Below, piece after piece: positions 5,401 through 10,535 of a DNA stretch of 10,535 nt. The translations under genes and the position numbers were made by a program. Position 1 is the first letter of the stretch, and the number at the start of each line of letters is the position of its first letter. The notes beneath the pieces were generated by a model. That model ran no database searches. It was not told the DNA's origin and worked only from the letters and a program-made list of their open reading frames with translations. This DNA comes from CAZFLM01 sp964519955. GTDB lineage: Bacteria; Armatimonadota; Chthonomonadetes; Chthonomonadales; CAJBBX01. The stretch is taken from positions 1 to 10,535 of the forward strand of contig CAZFLM010000137.1 in NCBI GenBank assembly GCA_964519955.1. The letters are read 5' to 3'.

Positions 5401-6189
5401 ATGCCGATCGGCCCCGCCACCATGAACCCGCCCACCCTGGCTCCCACATCGCTCCCGCTGCCCGCCGGCGCCCGCGCCTGCCGCCCGTGGTGCGCGCTGA
5501 GCCAGCCCAACTGCGACTCCGAGATCGCCGCGGCCCAGCGCGAATCCCTGCGCGCCGCGTTCAAGCACCTGTTCGCGGGCGATGGGCTGCCGCTGTTCAC
5601 GCTGCGCGATCTTCGCGTAACGCACACGGCGCTCGGCCAGCCCCGCGTGCTGCGCAGTGGGCCGCTGGCGGCATGGGGCAAGGAGGCGGGCGTCAAGGCG
5701 GAGGACCTGCACGTCAGCTTCTCCCACGACGGCGGGCAGCTCGCGACGCTGTTCGGCTGGGCGCCGGGGCTGCGCGGGCTGGGCATCGACCTGGTGCACC
5801 TGCCGCGTCTGGCGAGGCCCGGCAAGGACGCCGAGTTCCTCCACCGCTTCGCCGACCGCTGCATGTCCCCGGATGAGTACGCGGAGTTCGCCCAGGCCCT
5901 GCCGGACGGCGGCATCGAGGCGCTGCGGATGCGGGTGGCGCTGGCGTTCTCGCTGAAGGAGGCTGCGTCCAAGGCGCTGGGCACGGGCCTCCTGCTGGGC
6001 CTGGGGCTCGGCAAGGCGCAGTCGGTGTCGCTGGCGTCCCTGCGCGTGCGGTGGGATGGACCCGCGCCGCGCGTGGAGCCCGTCCGCGAGGCAGTCGCGG
6101 CGCTCCGCCCCATCCGGGCCACGCGCGTGGTATGCGCCACGGGCCGCGTGGGCGAGTGCATCGTGGCGGAGGTCGCTGCCCTGCGGTGA
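5401..6189 (+). CDS. 4'-phosphopantetheinyl transferase superfamily protein (holo-ACP synthase-like)
   Basis: A protein of 262 aa. It transfers the 4'-phosphopantetheine arm of CoA to a serine of acyl- or peptidyl-carrier proteins. The two family signatures are clear: GIDLVHLPRL with metal-binding D130, and AFSLKEAASKAL with K186, E187 and K191. Before them lies VSFSHDGG (105-112), the 'isisH' element found in two-domain Sfp-type enzymes and some long AcpS-like proteins. The protein is twice the length of classical AcpS (about 120-130 aa). Its first 100 residues resemble the N-terminal half-domain of Sfp-like enzymes, though ALGQPRVL (77-84) is the only piece I can match ('G.P.l'). This suggests an Sfp-like or AcpS-Sfp intermediate enzyme. 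ATG 5401 is preceded by a -10 and no Shine-Dalgarno; ATG 5422 is an alternative start. No polyketide or peptide synthetase lies nearby, so a housekeeping role is possible. Confidence 0.87.
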   Translation: MPIGPATMNPPTLAPTSLPLPAGARACRPWCALSQPNCDSEIAAAQRESLRAAFKHLFAGDGLPLFTLRDLRVTHTALGQPRVLRSGPLAAWGKEAGVKAEDLHVSFSHDGGQLATLFGWAPGLRGLGIDLVHLPRLARPGKDAEFLHRFADRCMSPDEYAEFAQALPDGGIEALRMRVALAFSLKEAASKALGTGLLLGLGLGKAQSVSLASLRVRWDGPAPRVEPVREAVAALRPIRATRVVCATGRVGECIVAEVAALR

Positions 6190-6191
6190 GG

Positions 6192-6207
6192 GGCGTGGCT
6201 CGACGCC
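6192..6207 (+). terminator. Small hairpin after the phosphopantetheinyl transferase gene
   Basis: GGCGT (6192-6196) pairs with ACGCC (6203-6207) around a 6-base loop, 3 bases after the stop. There is no T-tract. A perfect 12-base palindrome, GAGCCGCGGCTC, follows at 6222-6233. It is a possible weak terminator, together with the repeats downstream. Confidence 0.3.
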
Positions 6208-6255
6208 AAGCACAGCCACCCGAGCCGCGGCTCATACCCGTCCGGAGGACGATCG

Positions 6256-6389
6256 GCGGAACGCCACACTGCCGGTGGTTTCACACCACCGGGGCGCCAG
6301 CGGAACGCCACACTGCCGGTGGTTTCACACCACCGGGGGACGGCCGGCGGAACGCCACACTGCCGGTGGTTTCACACCATCGGAACGCC
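6256..6389. repeat. Three-copy palindromic intergenic repeat
   Basis: A 37-base unit beginning GCGGAACGCCACACTG occurs at 6256-6292, 6300-6336 and 6347-6383, spaced 44 and 47 bases apart, and a truncated start of a fourth copy (CGGAACGCC) follows at 6381-6389. Each unit ends in a hairpin: CCGGTGGT, loop TTCAC, ACCACCGG (6272-6292, 6316-6336, 6363-6383). Copies 1 and 2 pair perfectly. Copy 3 has one C-to-T change that still allows a G-U pair, so the RNA structure is preserved. The array fills the space between two convergent genes. It resembles REP/palindromic-unit elements and may act as a bidirectional terminator or mRNA stabiliser. Open frames crossing it give a repeated WFHTTG-like peptide and are not genes. 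Confidence 0.9.
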
Positions 6390-6405
6390 GCCGGAACCGC
6401 GCGGC

Positions 6406-6894
6406 CTATCCGGCCTCCGCCGCCCCGCCCTCCGCAGCCTGGACCTCGTACTCCTCCGCCGCTCGCCGCACCAGGCGGTAGACCGTCAGGTTGAGCTGGT
6501 AGCGCCGGTGGAACTCCTCGTCGTGGCCGTTGAGCCAGCGCGACAGAGCAGCCGCCACCGCAGGGGAACGCGAGAGCCCCGCCTCGCATTGGCAGACGAT
6601 GAGGTCGGCGGCCTCGCGATAGCGCGCGACGAACTCCACGATGCGAACCGCGTCCTCCGGCGTGGCGCCGCGGAAGCGCGCGTCATCGGCCGTCGCGTCG
6701 AAGAACGAGAGACGAAGCACGCCGAGCCGGAGCGGGCTTTCGGCAAGCACGGCTTCCGGCGCGCCCGGGTCGGAGATCGACACCACCACGTAGGGCACGT
6801 TGGGGGTGATGCGCCTCATTGCGGGCCGCCCCGCCACCACCAGGCGCATCACCGGCCCCCCCAGCACGTCCGGCTCCAGCCATCGCTCCGCCAT
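6406..6894 (-). CDS. Tyrosine/dual-specificity phosphatase-like protein
   Basis: A protein of 162 aa from ATG 6894, or 147 aa from ATG 6849. The motif LIVCQCEAGLSRSPAVAAAL (98-117) is the P-loop of cysteine-based phosphatases (C-x5-R) with catalytic C103 and R109. The His that usually precedes the Cys is Gln102. YVVVSISDPGAP (35-46) and VLRLSFFDATADD (59-71) precede it; D66 or D70 could be the general acid. It should remove phosphate from phospho-Tyr/Ser or another small phosphorylated substrate in the cytoplasm. It starts 8 bases after the stop of the beta-helix gene, so it belongs to the same operon. The Shine-Dalgarno is poor for either start. ATG 6849 has GGGGGGG 7 bases before it and begins at the conserved MRLVVAGR segment, so it may be the real one. 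The gene ends just beside the palindromic repeat array. Confidence 0.75.
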   Translation of the reverse strand: MAERWLEPDVLGGPVMRLVVAGRPAMRRITPNVPYVVVSISDPGAPEAVLAESPLRLGVLRLSFFDATADDARFRGATPEDAVRIVEFVARYREAADLIVCQCEAGLSRSPAVAAALSRWLNGHDEEFHRRYQLNLTVYRLVRRAAEEYEVQAAEGGAAEAG

Positions 6895-6902
6895 ATCCCC
6901 GC

Positions 6903-8672
6903 CTACTTCCCGCCGCGCGCGGGCTTGATCGTGATCGACGCGCGCGTGCCCTCGTCTCCCACCGCGATCTGCTCAAGACTGCTGAGCGCTGCATCGCCCA
7001 GCACGTTGCCGTCCAGCGTCACGTCGCGGCAGCCGTGCAGGCGCAGGCGGCCGCGCGGCGAGGCGAACCGATTGCCGATCAGCCGCACGCCAGACGCGCT
7101 GCCGATGTCGAGCACCCCGTCGATCGTGTTGCCCTGCAGGAGCAGGTTCCGGATCACCGGCTCGCGCGGCGGCACGATCTTGCCGTCCGTACCCTCGACG
7201 CACGAGGAGAAGCTCAGCACGATCTCCGGGTTGCCGCGCCCCAGCAGCAGTCGGGAATTGCGTACCACCACGTCGCGCGGCAGCGGCCCCTCCAGGCTGT
7301 CCCCGTAGAACCAGCTCAGCGCCGTGATATCGCAGTCGTCCACCGTGACCGGCGACTGGAAGCGGCAGCTATTGCGGATGGTGCAGCGGCGGATGGTCGT
7401 GCGCGGGTTGGCGCTGCTCACATTCCAGACGACGTCGCCCGCGAGGATGCCCGGCATCGGTTTCGCGAGCGTGATGCGCAGCGGCGGCGCCGGGTGGTCC
7501 GGGTCGGCCGCGTTCACCTGCGTCTCGGGCTCGACGGACGCCACCTCGGCGGTTGGCAGCAGCCTGCCCTCCCCCACGCTGGACCCGCCGACCGCGTCGC
7601 CGCGCTCGAAGGGCACGAAGCCCAGCGGGAAGGTCTGCCGGATGCGGATGACGGTCGGCGAGACGACCTCGACGACGCGCGAGGAGTGGGTGGCGGTGTT
7701 GAAAGCGTCGTCGTTCATGCCCTCCAGCCAGCAGTCCTCCCAAAGCAGCGTCGCGTAGTTCGCCTTCACGTGAAAGCCGTCGCGCCACGACGAGGTGAGG
7801 CGCCCCGAGCCGGGCTTCGGGCGGATGTTGAAGCGCCGGAGCGTGCAGGCCCCGCGGTTGCGCGCCACGTTCACGGCGAAGAGCGGCGCGGACCACAGCT
7901 CGATGTCGCGGAAGCGGACGTCGCGGTTGTCCTCGACGACGAACACCGGGCTCGCCCCGTGTCCCTCCATCTTGTGCGCGATGCCCGGCACCGGCAGGCT
8001 GATGCGCGTCTCGCCCGGCTTGATGCCCGCGTACCCGGCATACTCCGGCGCGGCGAACACGCGGATCACACGGTCCCGCAGGCTGCCGGGATAGGCTTCG
8101 CGGGCGTCCCGCACGAAGTAGTGCTCGCCCAGCAGGCCGTTCGGCCCCTGATGCCACAGCATCGCGAAGTAGGCCTGCTCGCGCACGCCGGTCGGCCCGC
8201 CGAGCGGCGGCAGCGCGAAGCCCTCGGCGATGCGCACGTCCACCGCCTTCCCCGCCGGGTCCACCGCCGTGATCAGGCCATCCGCGAAGGGCAGGGGGTC
8301 GAAGTCGACGGACAGGTGGCAGACCTCAATGTTGGTGCACCGCGTGACGTGGAGAAAGCGAACCGTGGGGCCGAGAACGAACGCCGATCCGCCCCCGTCG
8401 ATGGTCACGTCGCGCAGCTCGTCGAGGCGCAGGAGCCACGTGTCGGCCGCGCTCCGCACGCGGTAGGTGCGCCCCTTCTCGAAGCGCAGCGCCGCCGGCC
8501 CGGTGCGATGCCGCAGGGCGTCGACGGCGCGCTGGATGGCGGGACCGTCGTCGGCCACGCCGTCGCCCTTCGCGCCGTAGTCGCGCACGCGGACCTCCGC
8601 GGAGGGAGCCGCGGCCGCGCAGAGGGGCGCGAGGCAGAGGGCGAGCAAGGCGGCGGGCAGATAGGGACTCAC
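6903..8672 (-). CDS. Secreted right-handed beta-helix protein (pectate-lyase-like fold)
   Basis: A protein of 589 aa. Residues 1-24 (VSPYLPAALLALCLAPLCAA...) form a short hydrophobic signal peptide ending near AAAPSA, with no basic residue after the start. Residues 28-52 (RVRDYGAKGDGVADDGPAIQ) are the typical start of pectate-lyase-3/end-sheath beta-helix domains. Repeated strand-turn patterns follow to the end (for example DVTIDGGG, VRFRDIEL, VRLIGNRF, DVTLDGNVLGD). WRDGFHV (296-302) and EDCWLEGMNDDAFN (312-325) carry a 'DG.h...edC...g..DDa.N' pattern that recalls GH110 alpha-galactosidases and related glycan-active beta-helices, with D298, D321 and D322 as candidate active-site acids. It probably acts on polysaccharide outside the cytoplasmic membrane. 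GTG 8672 is chosen over the much longer open frame, which crosses the N gap, because GGAGGA lies 8 bases before it and the signal peptide begins there. The phosphatase-like gene follows 8 bases after the stop. Confidence 0.85.
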   Translation of the reverse strand: MSPYLPAALLALCLAPLCAAAAPSAEVRVRDYGAKGDGVADDGPAIQRAVDALRHRTGPAALRFEKGRTYRVRSAADTWLLRLDELRDVTIDGGGSAFVLGPTVRFLHVTRCTNIEVCHLSVDFDPLPFADGLITAVDPAGKAVDVRIAEGFALPPLGGPTGVREQAYFAMLWHQGPNGLLGEHYFVRDAREAYPGSLRDRVIRVFAAPEYAGYAGIKPGETRISLPVPGIAHKMEGHGASPVFVVEDNRDVRFRDIELWSAPLFAVNVARNRGACTLRRFNIRPKPGSGRLTSSWRDGFHVKANYATLLWEDCWLEGMNDDAFNTATHSSRVVEVVSPTVIRIRQTFPLGFVPFERGDAVGGSSVGEGRLLPTAEVASVEPETQVNAADPDHPAPPLRITLAKPMPGILAGDVVWNVSSANPRTTIRRCTIRNSCRFQSPVTVDDCDITALSWFYGDSLEGPLPRDVVVRNSRLLLGRGNPEIVLSFSSCVEGTDGKIVPPREPVIRNLLLQGNTIDGVLDIGSASGVRLIGNRFASPRGRLRLHGCRDVTLDGNVLGDAALSSLEQIAVGDEGTRASITIKPARGGK

Positions 8673-8680
8673 AGTCGGCG

Positions 8681-8686
8681 TCCTCC
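8681..8686 (-). promoter_or_regulatory. Shine-Dalgarno selecting GTG 8672
   Basis: GGAGGA is spaced 8 bases from GTG 8672. It settles the start of the beta-helix gene, whose open frame otherwise extends through the N gap. Confidence 0.7.
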
Positions 8687-8740
8687 GAAGGCTCTGGCAG
8701 TGCTGAACGTACCACGTATACCCGATGGCGGGCACCGCGT

Positions 8741-9090
8741 GGGCTGGTCGTAGCATGCGCCCTACAGGACGGGCAGGGACGCCCATCNNNNNNNNNNNNN
8801 NNNNNNNNNNNNNNNNNNNNNNNNNNNNNNNNNNNNNNNNNNNNNNNNNNNNNNNNNNNNNNNNNNNNNNNNNNNNNNNNNNNNNNNGGGCTGGTCGTAG
8901 CATGCGCCCTACAGGACGGGCAGGGACGCCCATCGCACCACGGCGCTCGTGCGTCAGGCTGGGCAGATTGGTCGTCGCAACGGTCCTACTGGACGGGCAG
9001 GGACGCCCGTCCCACCACTGCGAGGCCCGTGCGTCAGGCTGGGCAGATTGGTCGTCGCATCGGTCCTACTGGACGGGCAGGGACGCCCAC
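8741..9090. repeat. Second palindromic repeat family, about 77-80 bp period, split by an assembly gap
   Basis: Copies share the core GGACGGGCAGGGACGCCC near 8768-8784, 8914-8931, 8991-9008 and 9071-9088. The last two full copies (8948-9008 and 9028-9088) are identical over 61 bases except for one change (A8980 versus T9060), and the offset is exactly 80. The copies at 8741-8787 and 8888-8934 are identical to each other and more diverged from the last two. The core folds as GGACGGGC, loop AGGGAC, GCCCGTCC (perfect 8-bp stem at 8991-9012). The third stem base pair varies to G-U or is lost in other copies. GGTCC/GGAC gives a second small hairpin beside it. No gene is found in this region. Confidence 0.85.
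8788..8887. other. Assembly gap of 100 N
   Basis: Exactly 100 undetermined bases, the conventional placeholder for a gap of unknown size. The 47 bases before it (8741-8787) and after it (8888-8934) are identical. Confidence 0.98.
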
Positions 9091-9214
9091 CCCACTACGG
9101 CCCCCTACTCAGCCGTCATCGTTTGGCCGTCTTCCCGTCAGGGATCTGCTCCTGACGTTGCCCTTCCGCCGCGGCGCGCGCGCTCCCCGAGAGCGGGTCT
9201 CGGTACCCGCCGCG
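9091..9214 (-). terminator. Two stem-loops downstream of the MFS gene
   Basis: CCGAGA (9187-9192) pairs with TCTCGG (9198-9203) around a 5-base loop, 11 bases after the MFS stop. CGTCAGG (9136-9142) pairs with CCTGACG (9151-9157) around an 8-base loop further on. Both stems are perfect but neither is followed by a T-tract on either strand. They may be non-classical terminators or 3'-end stabilisers for the MFS transcript. The rest of this stretch is non-coding. Confidence 0.35.
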
Positions 9215-10468
9215 CTACTCCGGCGCCGGCGCCGAGCGCAGCATGGCCCGCGCCGCAAGCGTGAGGGCGCAGATGGCGAGGAGGATCGGCAGGTAGGGAG
9301 TGACGAGGACGCCGCCCGCCAGGCTGGAGAACGCGCGCAGGGCCGCTCCCGCCGCGATCGGGCCGACGCCATTGGAGAGGCCGGAGAGCGAGTAGAACAC
9401 CGCGATGTAGCCCGAACGCTTCGCCTCTGGCACGGCCTCCGCCAGCAGGTAGCGGTCCGCGCCGATGAGCCAGCCGGTCGAGCTGCAGCCCAGGACCACG
9501 GCGCAGAGCATCGCGGCCGGCAAGCGCCACGCAGGAAGCGCGGGCAGGAGCAGCAGCAGCGGCGGCGCGAGCGCCATCAGTGCCAGCCCGCGCCGCATCA
9601 CGAGACCTCCGCCGCGCGTGTCGGCCCAGTGGCCCCAGCGGTAGGACGACAGCAGCGCCCCGGCGGCGCTGGCGGAGTCGATCCACAGGATGAGCCCCGG
9701 GGAGATGCCCACACGCTCCTTCAGGAAGAGCGGCACGAACATGAGCGTCGAGACCGCCAGCGAGGCCAGGCACAGGGCGCCGATGAACGCCATGAAGCGC
9801 CGATCGCCCACGGCCTCGCGCATCTCGGAGAGGTGGGTGCCGGCATCCGCATCCGACGCGGGGGCGCGCTCGGGCGGCACCAGCGCGAGGCAGATGACTG
9901 AGAGCACGCCCACTGCCGTGCCCGCCCCGATGACCACGAGGTAGCGCCGCAGGTCCGCGCCGGCAGCCAGGTAGGCCCCCGCGGCGAGCGTCACGGCCAG
10001 CCCGGCGCCCGCGCCCGCCACGTAGGAAGCCGCGCCGAACCGCCCGCGGATCTCGTTGGGGATGATGTCCTGGAAGAGCGCGTAGCCGCCGACCTCACCG
10101 ATGGCGCGGCAGAGGCCGAACAGCCCGACGATGGCGACCACCCACCAGAACGCCGCGTGCGCGCCCGCCGCCGCCAGCACCGCCGGCGTGAAGAGCAGCA
10201 GCGAGATGACAGCCTTGCGCGCTCCGAAGAAGGTGACGTAGGTGCGCTTCGCCCCGAAGCGGGCGACGCGCGGTGCCACAACGAGCGCAACGAGCCCCGC
10301 GAACGGGATCAGCGAGAGCACGAAGCCGATGCGGGCCTTGTCCAACCCCAGGTGATCGAGGAAGAGGACGAACACATTGCCGAAGACGGTGAGCTTGCAG
10401 AAGATGGCGTTCAGCAGTACCGAGGCGAGAAGAAGGCCAAGCGTCCTGCGCTGATGTCGATCGTTCAT
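9215..10468 (-). CDS. Major facilitator superfamily (MFS) transporter
   Basis: A protein of 417 aa with about 12 predicted membrane segments (for example LGLLLASVLLNAIFC at 10-24, IGFVLSLIPFAGLVALVV at 47-64, FWWVVAIVGLFGLC at 107-120). A charged central loop (PPERAPASDADAGTHLSEMR, about 198-217) separates the two halves. The 'PneiRGRfga' segment (137-146) between helices 4 and 5 is typical of MFS_1 proteins. In the second half WGHWADTRGG (278-287) keeps the conserved Asp of motif A (D283), whereas the corresponding first-half loop (APRVARFGAKR) lacks it. The protein is a secondary transporter in the cytoplasmic membrane; the substrate is not evident, though drug or sugar efflux is common in this group. 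It is transcribed alone: repeats and stem-loops follow it, and a -10-like TATACT lies upstream. ATG 10468 has no good Shine-Dalgarno, but no better start fits before the first helix. Confidence 0.88.
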   Translation of the reverse strand: MNDRHQRRTLGLLLASVLLNAIFCKLTVFGNVFVLFLDHLGLDKARIGFVLSLIPFAGLVALVVAPRVARFGAKRTYVTFFGARKAVISLLLFTPAVLAAAGAHAAFWWVVAIVGLFGLCRAIGEVGGYALFQDIIPNEIRGRFGAASYVAGAGAGLAVTLAAGAYLAAGADLRRYLVVIGAGTAVGVLSVICLALVPPERAPASDADAGTHLSEMREAVGDRRFMAFIGALCLASLAVSTLMFVPLFLKERVGISPGLILWIDSASAAGALLSSYRWGHWADTRGGGLVMRRGLALMALAPPLLLLLPALPAWRLPAAMLCAVVLGCSSTGWLIGADRYLLAEAVPEAKRSGYIAVFYSLSGLSNGVGPIAAGAALRAFSSLAGGVLVTPYLPILLAICALTLAARAMLRSAPAPE

Positions 10469-10523
10469 GGATGGCGGGATCGCGTCGGCATGCTCTGGGC
10501 GGGCCCGGCGCCCCTTCGTCGAG

Positions 10524-10529
10524 AGTATA
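10524..10529 (-). promoter_or_regulatory. Candidate -10 element for the MFS gene
   Basis: TATACT reads toward the MFS gene and would start transcription near 10517, leaving a leader of about 49 bases. The expected -35 lies beyond the window edge, so it cannot be checked. GTATAC is a palindrome, so the site could equally serve a divergent gene to the right. Confidence 0.4.
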
Positions 10530-10535
10530 CCGGGC

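Noticed and set aside
5232..6219. Upstream extension of the VapB45-like frame to a 560-codon protein
   Set aside because: The extension is antisense to the phosphopantetheinyl transferase gene. GGAGG before ATG 5232 and the family N-terminus show where the gene starts.
6256..6389. CRISPR array
   Set aside because: There are only three units, the hairpin fills the unit, and the stretches between copies are 7-10 bases, too short to be spacers. No cas gene is present.
8704..8720. TATACG and TACGTT upstream of the beta-helix gene as -10 elements
   Set aside because: Neither has a recognisable -35 at proper spacing, and the choice between them would be arbitrary.
6819..8753. Plus-strand open frame of 644 codons opposite the beta-helix gene
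   Set aside because: It is the antisense of a gene with a signal peptide, Shine-Dalgarno and family motifs. Its own translation is low-complexity, rich in R, H and A.
8948..9088. CRISPR array
   Set aside because: The 61-base repeats with a 19-base interval and a single clear pair do not fit CRISPR geometry, and the copies diverge gradually.

Overview
The window is very GC-rich bacterial DNA with compact gene spacing and no RNA gene that I can see. It contains a run of exactly 100 N (8788-8887), so it comes from a scaffolded draft or metagenome-assembled genome. The content (heterodimeric ABC exporter, secreted beta-helix protein, small toxin-antitoxin (TA) modules, palindromic intergenic repeats) would fit an uncultivated GC-rich bacterium such as a member of Armatimonadota. 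No marker gene fixes the phylum, so that placement is a guess.

Layout. (1) 1-2098, minus strand: an operon of two overlapping half-size ABC exporters. The first is complete and carries a degenerate ATP site. The second runs off the left edge of the window. (2) 2376-5232: an island of toxin-antitoxin-type genes. On the plus strand lie an AbrB/MazE-type small DNA-binding protein, a GTG-started 287-aa protein that may be a distant DarT-like ADP-ribosyltransferase, a 58-aa protein coupled to it by a 1-base stop/start overlap, and a 69-aa protein resembling the small partner of AbiEii-type nucleotidyltransferase toxins. Facing them on the minus strand is a VapB45/VapC45-like antitoxin-toxin pair with a 22-base overlap. 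The 2.68-3.5 kb part looks less GC-rich and less codon-biased than the flanks. (3) 5401-6189, plus strand: a 4'-phosphopantetheinyl transferase superfamily protein. (4) 6190-6405: a convergent intergenic region with three near-identical palindromic repeats. (5) 6406-8672, minus strand: a secreted right-handed beta-helix protein followed 8 bases later by a small tyrosine-phosphatase-like protein. (6) 8741-9090: a second palindromic repeat family with a period of about 77-80 bp, interrupted by the N gap. The two gap edges carry the same 47 bases, which suggests overlapping contigs rather than missing sequence. (7) 9215-10468, minus strand: an MFS transporter.

Two kinds of translation start are visible. 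Downstream or operon-internal genes have clear Shine-Dalgarno sequences (for example before 357, 2682, 5232 and 8672). Two operon-leading genes (starts 2098 and 2376) have a TAnnnT -10 element exactly 6 bases before ATG and no obvious Shine-Dalgarno. This is the geometry expected for leaderless mRNAs.

The most interesting candidate for a new system is the AbrB-like / DarT-like / 58-aa operon at 2376-3721. It has the size and layout of a toxin-antitoxin or defence module, but this combination of families is not one I recognise.
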